Below the pieces are notes generated by a model. The model had not been told where the DNA came from. It searched no databases and worked only from the letters and a program-made list of their open reading frames with translations. This document shows, piece by piece, positions 52,480-61,465 of a stretch of DNA of 64,000 nt. The DNA comes from Neptuniibacter sp. CAU 1671. Lineage in GTDB: Bacteria > Pseudomonadota > Gammaproteobacteria > Pseudomonadales > Balneatricaceae. Location of the stretch: positions 558,001-622,000 of the forward strand of contig NZ_JARHUE010000001.1 in the NCBI RefSeq assembly GCF_029222905.1, written 5' to 3'. A program made the position numbers and the translations under genes. Position 1 is the first letter of the stretch. The number at the start of each line of letters is the position of its first letter.

Positions 52480-53949
52480 ATGAACACAAGCGGAAACTTT
52501 AATCTGCTCTCATTCAGCGGGAAGATGAAAATCCTGCACATGAGCTGGATCGCATTCTTCATCACCTTTTTTGTCTGGTTCAACCATGCTCCTCTGCTGG
52601 GTGCGATTGCTGAATCTCTGGGCCTCACCAAACCACAGGTCAAAACCCTGCTGATTCTGAACGTCGCGCTGACCATTCCGGCGCGTATCATCATCGGCAT
52701 GCTGACTGACAAATACGGTCCTCGTATTACCTATGCGGCCCTGTTGTTCCTGGCCAGTATCCCGTGTTTCATGTTTGCCCTGTCAACCGACTTCGTTCAG
52801 GCTGCTGTGTCCCGTTTCATGCTGGGCTTCATTGGTGCCGGTTTTGTGATCGGTATCCGCATGGTGTCTGAATGGTTCCCTGCCAACGAGCTGGGTACTG
52901 CAGAAGGCATCTACGGCGGCTGGGGTAACTTTGGTTCTGCTGCCGGCGCAATGCTGCTGCCAACCATCGCCCTGCTGTTTGGCGGTGAAGACGGCTGGCG
53001 TTATGCCATCGGCATTACCGGTGCCATGAGCCTGGTATTCAGCTTTATCTGGTACAAAAACGTCAGCGATACACCTAAGGGCAGCACCTACTTCAGACCA
53101 AAACGCATCGGTGGTATGGAAGTGACCAGCAAGAACGATTTCTTCTTCATGCTGTTCATGAAACTGCCAATGTACGGTGCGCTGTCACTGCTGACCTGGA
53201 AACTCTCACCTGCAGGCGTGTCCATTCTGTCCGATCTGGCTGCCACCATTATTTATATTGTGTTGGCCGCTATCTTTGTCTACGACTGCTACGGTGCCTA
53301 TCAGGTTAACAAAGAGATCTTTAAAAAGCCGGTTGCTGAAATTGAACAGTACAAGTTCAAACAGGTTGCTGTGCTGAACGTGCTGTATTTTGCGACCTTT
53401 GGTTCTGAACTGGCGGTGGTTTCCATGCTGCCACTGTTCTTTGCTGAGACCTTCAGCCTGGACCCTGTGTATGCCGGTCTTGTGGCTTCTGCTTATGCGT
53501 TCATGAACCTGATGTCCCGCCCGGGTGGTGGTTATATCAGTGACCGTTTTGGCCGTAAGAAAACCCTGTTGATCCTGACTGCAGGTCTGGCTGTGGGTTA
53601 CGCGGTGATGTCCCTGATCGACAGCAGCTGGCCGCTGATTCTGGCCGTTGTCGCTGCCATGGCATGTTCTTTCTTCGTACAGGCCGGTGAAGGCGCCGTA
53701 TTTGCTGTTGTGCCACTGATCAAACGCCGTCTGACCGGCCAGATCGCAGGTATGACCGGTGCCTACGGTAACGTGGGTGCGGTGTTCTACCTGACTGTAC
53801 TGTCTATGGTGGATTACAGTGTATTCTTCTCCGTGATTGCCGGTACTGCCGTACTGGGCTTTGTTACCCTGCTGTTCCTTGAAGAGCCTAAAGGCCACAT
53901 GGCAGAAGTAAATGAAGATGGTACCGTTGAGCTGATCAAGGTAACCTGA
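52480..53949 (+). CDS. narK: Nitrate/nitrite transporter, NarK/NNP family
   Basis: A 489-residue major facilitator protein with 12 membrane helices. The family signatures are [20 protein letters not shown] near residue 146 and the second nitrate motif region [20 protein letters not shown] near 415. The DKYGPR loop after helix 2 is the MFS motif. It may import nitrate or exchange nitrate and nitrite. ATG 52480 is chosen for the GAGG nine bases upstream; a TTG 27 bases earlier lies in the attenuator tail. It has its own leader and terminator. Confidence 0.94.
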   Translation: MNTSGNFNLLSFSGKMKILHMSWIAFFITFFVWFNHAPLLGAIAESLGLTKPQVKTLLILNVALTIPARIIIGMLTDKYGPRITYAALLFLASIPCFMFALSTDFVQAAVSRFMLGFIGAGFVIGIRMVSEWFPANELGTAEGIYGGWGNFGSAAGAMLLPTIALLFGGEDGWRYAIGITGAMSLVFSFIWYKNVSDTPKGSTYFRPKRIGGMEVTSKNDFFFMLFMKLPMYGALSLLTWKLSPAGVSILSDLAATIIYIVLAAIFVYDCYGAYQVNKEIFKKPVAEIEQYKFKQVAVLNVLYFATFGSELAVVSMLPLFFAETFSLDPVYAGLVASAYAFMNLMSRPGGGYISDRFGRKKTLLILTAGLAVGYAVMSLIDSSWPLILAVVAAMACSFFVQAGEGAVFAVVPLIKRRLTGQIAGMTGAYGNVGAVFYLTVLSMVDYSVFFSVIAGTAVLGFVTLLFLEEPKGHMAEVNEDGTVELIKVT

Positions 53950-53958
53950 TCCCTGCTT

Positions 53959-53994
53959 ACCCGGCAGCCAGCAGGTTGCCGGGTTCTATTTTTT
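53959..53994 (+). terminator. narK rho-independent terminator
   Basis: ACCCGGCA/TGCCGGGT with a 10-base loop and a T-rich tail. It lies between narK and the kinase gene, so the kinase is transcribed by read-through or from a promoter not identified here. Confidence 0.88.
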
Positions 53995-54018
53995 CAGATC
54001 TGATTGGTAAGGTTTCAG

Positions 54019-55734
54019 ATGAGCAAGCAAGCCCTGAAAGTGCGTTTTGGCGGGCGTTCAAGCCCGGGCGTCAAACCGATTAATCAGGATGCATTTGCAG
54101 CCCACCTTCCCAAAGGAAGCGATCTGGAGTTCAAAGGCGCGGCGGCTGCCATCGCCGATGGTGTCAGTAACTGTCAGGACTCGCATATTGCCAGCCAGAC
54201 CAGTGTCACCAGTTTTCTGCAGGATTATTTCTGCACGCCACACAGCTGGAGTGTCAGCAATTCCGTCAGCCGTGTACTCACCGGGTTGAACAGCTGGCTG
54301 CACCGAAATAACCAGCAACACACACGCGAACAGGACAGCATGCTCTGTACCTTTTCTGCCACTGTCATCAAATCAAACACACTGCACTGGTTCCATGTGG
54401 GGGACTCACGCATCTACCTGCTGCAGGATGGGTCTCTGGAACAGTTGACCCGCGATCATGTCCGCCTGTCGGCAGGACGCACCATTCTGACCCGTGCCAT
54501 GGGTGGTGATCAGCATCTGGAGGTAGATTACGCTACCCGTCTGTTGCAACAGGACGATATTCTGCTGCTCAGCACCGATGGCATTCATGAATACCTGAGC
54601 CAGAAACAGCTCAAACAGATCCTCGCCAGTGCTAAAGACGATCCAGAAAAAACGGCTCAGGAGCTGATCGACACCGCATTGCAAAACGGTAGTCAAGATA
54701 ATCTGACCGCGCTGGTAGTGGTCGTGGATCAGCTACCACTGGAAACTCTGGATGAGAGCCACAACCGCCTGCTGCAACTACCGATCCCTCCGGTACTGAG
54801 CGTGGGCAACAAGATTGACGACTATGAGGTGCTGGAGGTCATTTTCAGCGGCACCCGCAGCCATATGTATCTGGTCAAAGACCTGCACAGTGCAGAAAAG
54901 TTTGTACTCAAAGCCCCCTCAAGCAATTTTGCCGAGGACCCGCTCTATCTGGATGGTTTTATTCGTGAGGAGTGGGTAGGTCAGCATCTGGATAATCCCA
55001 ATGTCATGAAAACCTATGCGTCAAGACGTGAAAAACGTTTCATGTATTATCTGGGCGAGCATATTCAGGGCATGAACCTGCGGCAGTGGATGGACGACAA
55101 TCCAAACCCGCCACTGGACGAAGTGCGCAGCCTGACCCGCCAGATCATTCATGGCCTGCGCGCATTTCAGCGAGCCGATATGGTGCATCAGGACCTGAAG
55201 CCCGAAAACATCATGATCAATCAGGATGGCCGAGTCAAAATTCTGGACTTTGGCACCGTAAAAATTGCCGGTGTCGAAGAGATGAACTCACCTTTGGACA
55301 AGTCCATTCCACAGGGCTCAGTCAATTACGTAGCACCTGAATACCTGCTGGGTGAAACCGGCAGCTACCGCTCAGACCTTTTCTCCCTGGCGGTGATTGT
55401 CTACGAGATGATGACGGGCAAGCTGCCTTACAGCGAAATGGCGACCAATCAGGCACGCATCAGCAGCTACAGTGAGCTGAACTATACGCCGGCCCTGCAG
55501 CACCGCAAAAACCTGCCACTCTGGGTCGAAGGCTGCCTGCGCAAAGCCTTACAACCTAATCCGCGGTTTCGGTACGACGCATTTTCAGAATTTTTACAGG
55601 ATTTGACCAAACCCAATCAGGGTCTGTCAGACAAGGTGATGCGCCAGCCACTGATTGAGCGCAAACCGGTTCTGGTATGGCAACTGCTGGCGCTGGCACT
55701 GTTTATACTGAATTTGATTCAGCTGAACCTATGA
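54019..55734 (+). CDS. Fused PP2C phosphatase and Ser/Thr protein kinase
   Basis: A 571-residue bifunctional protein. Residues 1-245 form a PP2C-type phosphatase (NQDAFAAHLPKG, AAIADGVSNCQDSH, FHVGDSRIYLLQDG, LLLSTDGIHEYLS, GSQDNLTALVVVVD). Residues 265-525 form a Hanks-type kinase with Lys in KFVLKAPSS, the catalytic loop MVHQDLKPENIMIN (HQD instead of HRD), the Mg site KILDFGTVKIAG and VNYVAPEYLLG. A single C-terminal helix (VWQLLALALFILNLIQLNL) anchors it to the membrane. The Gly-rich loop is weak. It follows narK after a terminator, so a role in controlling nitrate transport or reduction is inferred from position only. Confidence 0.9.
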   Translation: MSKQALKVRFGGRSSPGVKPINQDAFAAHLPKGSDLEFKGAAAAIADGVSNCQDSHIASQTSVTSFLQDYFCTPHSWSVSNSVSRVLTGLNSWLHRNNQQHTREQDSMLCTFSATVIKSNTLHWFHVGDSRIYLLQDGSLEQLTRDHVRLSAGRTILTRAMGGDQHLEVDYATRLLQQDDILLLSTDGIHEYLSQKQLKQILASAKDDPEKTAQELIDTALQNGSQDNLTALVVVVDQLPLETLDESHNRLLQLPIPPVLSVGNKIDDYEVLEVIFSGTRSHMYLVKDLHSAEKFVLKAPSSNFAEDPLYLDGFIREEWVGQHLDNPNVMKTYASRREKRFMYYLGEHIQGMNLRQWMDDNPNPPLDEVRSLTRQIIHGLRAFQRADMVHQDLKPENIMINQDGRVKILDFGTVKIAGVEEMNSPLDKSIPQGSVNYVAPEYLLGETGSYRSDLFSLAVIVYEMMTGKLPYSEMATNQARISSYSELNYTPALQHRKNLPLWVEGCLRKALQPNPRFRYDAFSEFLQDLTKPNQGLSDKVMRQPLIERKPVLVWQLLALALFILNLIQLNL

Positions 55735-58700
55735 CTGCTGACTGGGTCGCTGTACTTGCCCAACCAGAGGTTTGAGAATTTTACAGATCGACTCCAGCTG
55801 ATCAATCAGATGAGTGATATCCACATCTTCACCGCGGGACAGACGTTCATCACACTGCGTCGCCAACGCCTGCAACCTGAAGGCGCCAATATTGCCCGCC
55901 GCACTTTTCAGCTGATGGATGAAATGACGTTTACGCCCGCTGGGCTGATCCCCCCCGGCAACCTGCCAGTAATCAAGTTGCGGTAGAACATCCTGCAAAA
56001 ACCCTTCTGTCACCCGCTGATAAGCTTCAAAACCGAGCCACTGGTAAACGGTATTATCCAGTGCAAAATCCGGTGAACACTGCAGCAGTTGTCGGGCAGA
56101 CTCTTCATCGAGTGCCGGGGCAGAGTCAATACTATTCGACACTACATTGACCTGGTGATCCTGCGGCAGATCTTTCAACTCAGGTTGCCAGAACTGCAGG
56201 ATGACATTTAACAGTTTCAGCACATCCAGCGGTTTAGCCAGATGGGCATTAACCCCCGCCTCCTCTGCGGCAATCACATCATCGTCCAGCGTTGCCGCTG
56301 AAAGCGCCACAATCGGCAGTTCACGGTGTGAGTAACGCAGTCTCAGCTCACGGGTCGCGGTCAGCCCATCCATCACCGGCATCTGAATATCCATCAGCAC
56401 CAGATCATATTTTATACCGGTGGTCATCAGCAGAGCCTGCTCACCATTTTCCGCTATATCACACCCCAGACCAAAGCTACTGATCAGTTCCTTCACCACC
56501 AGCTGATTGGTTTTATTGTCCTCAACCAGCAGGATCCGCGGGGGTTTGCTGTAAATTAACTGTTCATTCAGTCGACTGATTAATTTCTCGCGAATCTGTT
56601 CACGGCTTTCACGTTTTTTATCGCTCACAACCACCAGCCAACCCAGATCCTGCATCATCTGTTGCAGCCCGGTGAAAGTGATCGGTTTATTCAGCACCCT
56701 AATGCCCGCCAGCCCGGGCAGGTTGACTTCAATTTCCGGCTGCGCCGAGTGCGTACTCAGAATAACCAATGTCGCCGCTTTATCAGGTTCCTCCAGCAGG
56801 TCGTTACTCAACTTGATCTGTTCAAGTAGATCAACGCCGCGGCCACCCGGCAACTTCCAGTCAACGAGAACAAGTTCGTACGGCTGTCCTTCGCTCTGGG
56901 CTTTGCGGTACATATCCAATGCCACCATGGCATCAAATGCGACCTGAGAAGCAATGCCCCAGTTATCCAGCATATGACTCAGATTCTTCGCCACCAACGG
57001 CTGATCATCCACGATCAATACCCGGTGGATACTGGGTTTTCCATCCTGCAAAGGCGCCAGTCGAAGCGTCTGCTTATACGGCAACTGCAGGGAAAAACTG
57101 AAACTGCTGCCCTTTTTCGGAACACTCTCCGCCTCCAGATGTGAGCCAAAAAGTGCCAGCAGATAGTTAACAATGGCCAGTCCAAATCCGGTTCCGCTCA
57201 TCGGCTGCGTCAGACTCATATCAGCCTGACCAAATGGCAGCGTCAGCTGTGCCAGGGACGATTGATCAAGGCCCACGCCGGTATCGATCACTTCAAACAA
57301 CAGGCGCACTTCAGTGTCATTGCGGGAGAGAATTCTTACCTTAAGCCTTACCGAACCCGCTGGTGTGTATTTGATCGCATTGCTGAGCAGGTTATTCAGT
57401 ACCTGAGCGAGCCGGAAGCCATCCGTATAGACATCCAGATTGACCAGTTCAGTATCATGCTCCAGCAGCAACTCGAGATTTTTCGTCTCGGCCGAGGCTG
57501 AATAGAGTTCAACCGATTTTTCAAGGCTCTCGGTCAAGTTCAGATAACGTGGATGCAGCGTGATCCGGCCCGTCTCAATGCTGTTGAAGTCCATCAACTC
57601 ATTGACAACCTCGCGTAAGTCTTCCGCTGAGGCCGCAATATAGTCCAGTCGCTGCTGCTGCTCCGGCTTCAGCGAGCTGATCTGCAACAACTCCAGCATG
57701 CCCAGCATAGAGGTAATTGGCGTTCGGATCTCGTGGCTCAGGTTCGCCAGAAAACGGGATTTGTAGGCATTGGCAGACTCGGTGTGGCGTAACTGCTCCT
57801 CGAGTCTCTTTAACAGTTCCGAACGCTGGTTTTCGCTGCGCTGCAGCCACACCACAAAAACACCGGAGATAAATAACATCACACCCAGCACCCAGAAGGC
57901 ACGGTAGAAGAGATCCGTCTCAAGCGACTTCAGTGCAGCCGGATCGACCGAAGAGAGAAGAAACAGCTGATGCTGGGTGGAAAACAGCGAGTTGAGGGGC
58001 AACTCCTGAACTCTCAAGAACGGCTGTTGCAGGTAATTATCACCCTCTCTCTGATAGGCTCTGAGCTGAGCGAACAGATGAGGGGCTTCCGTTGCGATTG
58101 AATGACCGGGGCTTTCAAGCTGATCACTCCAGTTCAGCCCCGGTTTTAATGTGTGGAGTTTCCAGTGCCCGCTTTCATCAACAATTTCGAGTATCAGGCG
58201 ACTATCTTTGCTCTCAGCCAGGCTTTGCAGAAGGTCACTCAGATTAAAATTAAGCACCAGTAAACCGGTGACCTCTTCATTGAGATTACGGGTCGGTATT
58301 GCCAGCCGCAATGTCGGTTCCAGCGGTTTCACGACCTTGCCGAATTCAATATTCAGATCCAGATTTGAGGCGTATATCTGGCCAGGCTCAAGGCCGATGG
58401 CTTCTTTAAAGTAATATCGACTGGACTTGTCCTGCAGCAACTGTGAGACCACTACCTGCGGTTCTTCGCCGACGAAAACACGGTCCAGCCGCAGTATCTC
58501 CTGACCATTTTTATTGAGCCAACGCACCTGGGCAAGATCGGGAAAATCAGCAAAAGACGATCTGAAAACAGGCTCTGCCCGAGCCACATCAATCGTTTCA
58601 TCCGAGATGATTGCATTATTCTGCAAGGTACTCAGTGTCAGACTGACAGCGCTTTTTGAGTAGCGCAGCAGTCGCTCACTGACCGCCATATAGTCACGTT

Positions 58701-58848
58701 CCGCTTCGAGCTGAAGCGTACTTTCGAGTTGTTCGTGCGCCAGTTGCAGCTCGGACCGGTACAGCATCCATACCGTCACCAGCGATACCGTGAACAGAAT
58801 AACCCCTAAAACCAGACCTGGGGCGCGACGAAGAGCATCCATTATCAT
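55729..58848 (-). CDS. Hybrid sensor histidine kinase with two receivers and HPt
   Basis: A 1039-residue membrane sensor. Helices at residues 9-30 and about 318-336 enclose a periplasmic CHASE/Cache-like sensor domain. The HisKA box FLANLSHEIRTP carries phospho-His 372. The ATPase domain has LLSNAIKYTPAGSVRLKVR and a GTGFGLAIVNYLLALFG G2 box. The first receiver has VLIVDDQPLVAK and LVLVDWKLPGGRG; the second has ILLVEDNKTNQLV and LVLMDIQMPVMDG with Lys in LAKPLD. The HPt site is HFIHQLKSAAGNIGA. All phosphorelay residues look intact. The gene converges with the kinase gene, overlapping by six bases, and is last in the signalling operon. Confidence 0.93.
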   Translation of the reverse strand: MIMDALRRAPGLVLGVILFTVSLVTVWMLYRSELQLAHEQLESTLQLEAERDYMAVSERLLRYSKSAVSLTLSTLQNNAIISDETIDVARAEPVFRSSFADFPDLAQVRWLNKNGQEILRLDRVFVGEEPQVVVSQLLQDKSSRYYFKEAIGLEPGQIYASNLDLNIEFGKVVKPLEPTLRLAIPTRNLNEEVTGLLVLNFNLSDLLQSLAESKDSRLILEIVDESGHWKLHTLKPGLNWSDQLESPGHSIATEAPHLFAQLRAYQREGDNYLQQPFLRVQELPLNSLFSTQHQLFLLSSVDPAALKSLETDLFYRAFWVLGVMLFISGVFVVWLQRSENQRSELLKRLEEQLRHTESANAYKSRFLANLSHEIRTPITSMLGMLELLQISSLKPEQQQRLDYIAASAEDLREVVNELMDFNSIETGRITLHPRYLNLTESLEKSVELYSASAETKNLELLLEHDTELVNLDVYTDGFRLAQVLNNLLSNAIKYTPAGSVRLKVRILSRNDTEVRLLFEVIDTGVGLDQSSLAQLTLPFGQADMSLTQPMSGTGFGLAIVNYLLALFGSHLEAESVPKKGSSFSFSLQLPYKQTLRLAPLQDGKPSIHRVLIVDDQPLVAKNLSHMLDNWGIASQVAFDAMVALDMYRKAQSEGQPYELVLVDWKLPGGRGVDLLEQIKLSNDLLEEPDKAATLVILSTHSAQPEIEVNLPGLAGIRVLNKPITFTGLQQMMQDLGWLVVVSDKKRESREQIREKLISRLNEQLIYSKPPRILLVEDNKTNQLVVKELISSFGLGCDIAENGEQALLMTTGIKYDLVLMDIQMPVMDGLTATRELRLRYSHRELPIVALSAATLDDDVIAAEEAGVNAHLAKPLDVLKLLNVILQFWQPELKDLPQDHQVNVVSNSIDSAPALDEESARQLLQCSPDFALDNTVYQWLGFEAYQRVTEGFLQDVLPQLDYWQVAGGDQPSGRKRHFIHQLKSAAGNIGAFRLQALATQCDERLSRGEDVDITHLIDQLESICKILKPLVGQVQRPSQQS

Positions 58849-58873
58849 TCGTAAAATCCCTCAGGAGCGCCCG

Positions 58874-59332
58874 TCAGGCGCCTTCAGTCGGGTTTTGTTT
58901 AGCGTTAACAACCTTTTCTACGTAAGATTTCACCAATGGCGCAATCTCACCAAATTTCAGAGACTGACCATTCTTAATATGCGCCCTGACCCGCATCAGA
59001 ATCCGGATTGGGCTGACATTTTTCACCACATAGTCAACGGCGCCTGCTTCAAACGCCTGAATCTCAAATAACAGATCATCATACCCCGTCAGGAAAATCA
59101 CCGGGATTGAAGCTGTATCTGGATCTGCTTTCAAACGCCGGCACACTTCAAAACCGGAAAAGTCCGGCAGGTCGGCATCCAGCAGGATCAGGTCTGGTTG
59201 GTCATGCTTAGCTGATTTAACCCCTTCACCACCCGTGGCTGCAGTGAGCACAGCGACCCCTTCAGCCAACACCGAGGTCAGCAAAGCCAGGCTCGACAGT
59301 TCATCATCAACCAGCAGTACTTTTGGTTTCAT
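58874..59332 (-). CDS. Stand-alone response regulator (receiver domain)
   Basis: A 152-residue CheY-like protein with VLLVDDELSSLALLTSVLAE, the phosphoacceptor Asp in LILLDADLPDFSGFE, Thr in PVIFLTGYDD and Lys in VDYVVKNVSP. No output domain follows, only about 30 residues with a helical tail (EIAPLVKSYVEKVV). It probably exchanges phosphate with the neighbouring hybrid kinase and acts by binding a partner. Spacing to both neighbours is about 25 bp. Confidence 0.9.
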   Translation of the reverse strand: MKPKVLLVDDELSSLALLTSVLAEGVAVLTAATGGEGVKSAKHDQPDLILLDADLPDFSGFEVCRRLKADPDTASIPVIFLTGYDDLLFEIQAFEAGAVDYVVKNVSPIRILMRVRAHIKNGQSLKFGEIAPLVKSYVEKVVNAKQNPTEGA

Positions 59333-59358
59333 TACAGTTTATCTCTAGGATGCATGTG

Positions 59359-61464
59359 TTATTCAGCAGCGTTGTTTGACGCTGCCTGTTTTGTTAACCG
59401 TGCCCTGAACACTGACTGCTCTAACAGCTTCTGCGAATCGGGATAAGCCCAACATCTATTTCCAACCGTTGTCGCCTCCGCCTGGAGGGCAGCAGGCAAC
59501 AACACGGGGACCTGAAGTTCTTTCAACATCGCCAGTATCGCTCTGAACCAATAAGCCGACAACGTTTCTGACTCCAGTGTACCGGGTAAAATACCGGCAT
59601 CAAAACTGACCAGATCCACCGACACCCGCCGAAGTAGATCCAGCGCCTGCAGGTCGCGACCCAGCTTGGTCAGAGCAAGGCCATACCCCAGACCCTTCAG
59701 ATAACGCAGTTGCTCAAGCAACTGGTGATCAATCTGTCCAATTTCCTCAGCTGAAAGGGCCAGATAGATCAATGGCGCCACTTCAGGGTATGCCTCCTGA
59801 CGACGCTTTAGCAAGTAAATCAATTCAGGGGCGATCAGGTTTTCAGCGCTGACCGGGACTATCAGCGGTACTCTTGGCTGGGTTTGATCCAGCCCATTGA
59901 TAAAATCATAGGTCAGACTCAGCGTTGTGATCGTCTGCTCGAGTGTCTCAGCCTGACGGCGGTCGGGTAACATGCTTGGCAACGGATAGCGTTTACCGTT
60001 TTCTATCTGATCCAGCCGGACTGAAACCCAGGCAGCGCCTATCTCAGCTGAACCAGAGATCGTTAACGGATCAAACAGCAACGCCGAAACCGTGGCGATC
60101 TCAGATGAGCCTGATACGCAGGGAGTGGCCGATAAACGATTGTCCGTTGTCGCCAATCCGTTGCTGTAGACCCAGAACCGGTTACGCCCGGCATATTTGG
60201 CCTGATACATCGCCTCGTCAGCGGCTTTGATAAGTGCTTCAGCACTGATTGCGTCATCGGGATAGCTGGCAACACCAATGCTCACAGAGCTAGTATAGGT
60301 CAGGTCATTCAGACTGTAGGGAGCGCACAAAGTCTGGATCAGTTTATTCGCGACTGTCGACCGGGCCGAAACCGGCAGACTGCCCTTAAGCAACACGACA
60401 AACTCATCGCCTCCAATCCGTGCCAGAAAGTCACCCTGTTTCAGATTGTGTCGCAGGCGTTTACCGATATGTAGCAGCAACTCATCGCCCTTAGCGTGAC
60501 CATGGTTATCATTAAGCTGTTTAAAGTTATCCAGATCAATGAATAGCAGCGTAAGCTCCTCGCCTGTCCGCTGCGCGGCCTGGAAACAATCGCTGAAAAC
60601 ACGGTTGAAACCAGCCCGGTTAAACAGGCCGGTGAGACTGTCGGTTTCCGCCGAGCGCTGAAGTGCCCGCTCTCGCTCCAATTGGTCTTCAATATTTTCC
60701 AGAATGTAGACCCGAATAACTTCATGCTCAGTCAGGTAGCCAGCACGGGTATCCACCACTTTAAGCTGGGTATTGATCAGAGCGCCGGACGCATCCAGCA
60801 GTTCAGCCCGCCCCTCCCAGAAGGGGGCGTCCTCCAGTGTATCTTCAATGCTGCTGACGAAGCTGTCACCCTCTTCAAACAGAGCCTGCACCGAACGCCA
60901 GACCACCTCACGACTGGCATAGCCAGACAATTCACAGAACGCAGGATTAACCGTGATGACCCGGCCGCTATCATCGGTGATCACAATCGCCTGACGGGCA
61001 TACTGGAAAACCGCCTGGTAGATATTGAGTTCCTGACTCAGGAAGAACAGATTGTCGCGTGGACAAAAACTGATGGCGTAATAGGTTCTGTCACCCCGTT
61101 CAAAAACCCGTTTATGGGCGACATAATCACTGGGGCTGGAGATGAAAAGCCGCACCTCCAAACCACTGGTGGTTTCACCCTGTAACCAGCGGATAAAGTT
61201 GCCAAAGGGACTGGCAATCGCTTTGGCCAGACTCAGACTGGCCGAGGGGCGGTCACCACGCATCATCACCAGCAAAGGCGTGGCCGCACTGTTGGCATAA
61301 CAGACCATCAGTTTTTCATCGGTCACCACCAGCGGCAGCGGTGAAAACTTCAGACTGTCGAGCAGTGCATCCGACTCAAGTGGCCAGATGATATCAGTCA
61401 GCCAGTCACCGCTGTCAGCAGTGTCGCGCTCTGTCTCATCCAACGCTTTTGAGCCAGACGCCAT
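59359..61464 (-). CDS. PAS-GGDEF protein with degenerate EAL-like domain
   Basis: A 701-residue cytoplasmic protein. Two PAS-like domains (about 30-135 and 145-265) are followed by a GGDEF domain (SLTGLFNRAGFNRVF; active site RIGGDEFVVLL near residue 352) that should make c-di-GMP. The inhibitory site reads KQGD instead of RxxD. The C-terminal 230 residues align in layout with EAL domains but lack EAL, have LTKLG in place of the DDFG motif and no EGVE, so phosphodiesterase activity is unlikely. ATG 61464 is chosen because it directly follows the upstream stop (TGA-G-ATG) with GAGGCG before it. Confidence 0.88.
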   Translation of the reverse strand: MASGSKALDETERDTADSGDWLTDIIWPLESDALLDSLKFSPLPLVVTDEKLMVCYANSAATPLLVMMRGDRPSASLSLAKAIASPFGNFIRWLQGETTSGLEVRLFISSPSDYVAHKRVFERGDRTYYAISFCPRDNLFFLSQELNIYQAVFQYARQAIVITDDSGRVITVNPAFCELSGYASREVVWRSVQALFEEGDSFVSSIEDTLEDAPFWEGRAELLDASGALINTQLKVVDTRAGYLTEHEVIRVYILENIEDQLERERALQRSAETDSLTGLFNRAGFNRVFSDCFQAAQRTGEELTLLFIDLDNFKQLNDNHGHAKGDELLLHIGKRLRHNLKQGDFLARIGGDEFVVLLKGSLPVSARSTVANKLIQTLCAPYSLNDLTYTSSVSIGVASYPDDAISAEALIKAADEAMYQAKYAGRNRFWVYSNGLATTDNRLSATPCVSGSSEIATVSALLFDPLTISGSAEIGAAWVSVRLDQIENGKRYPLPSMLPDRRQAETLEQTITTLSLTYDFINGLDQTQPRVPLIVPVSAENLIAPELIYLLKRRQEAYPEVAPLIYLALSAEEIGQIDHQLLEQLRYLKGLGYGLALTKLGRDLQALDLLRRVSVDLVSFDAGILPGTLESETLSAYWFRAILAMLKELQVPVLLPAALQAEATTVGNRCWAYPDSQKLLEQSVFRARLTKQAASNNAAE

Positions 61465-61465
61465 C

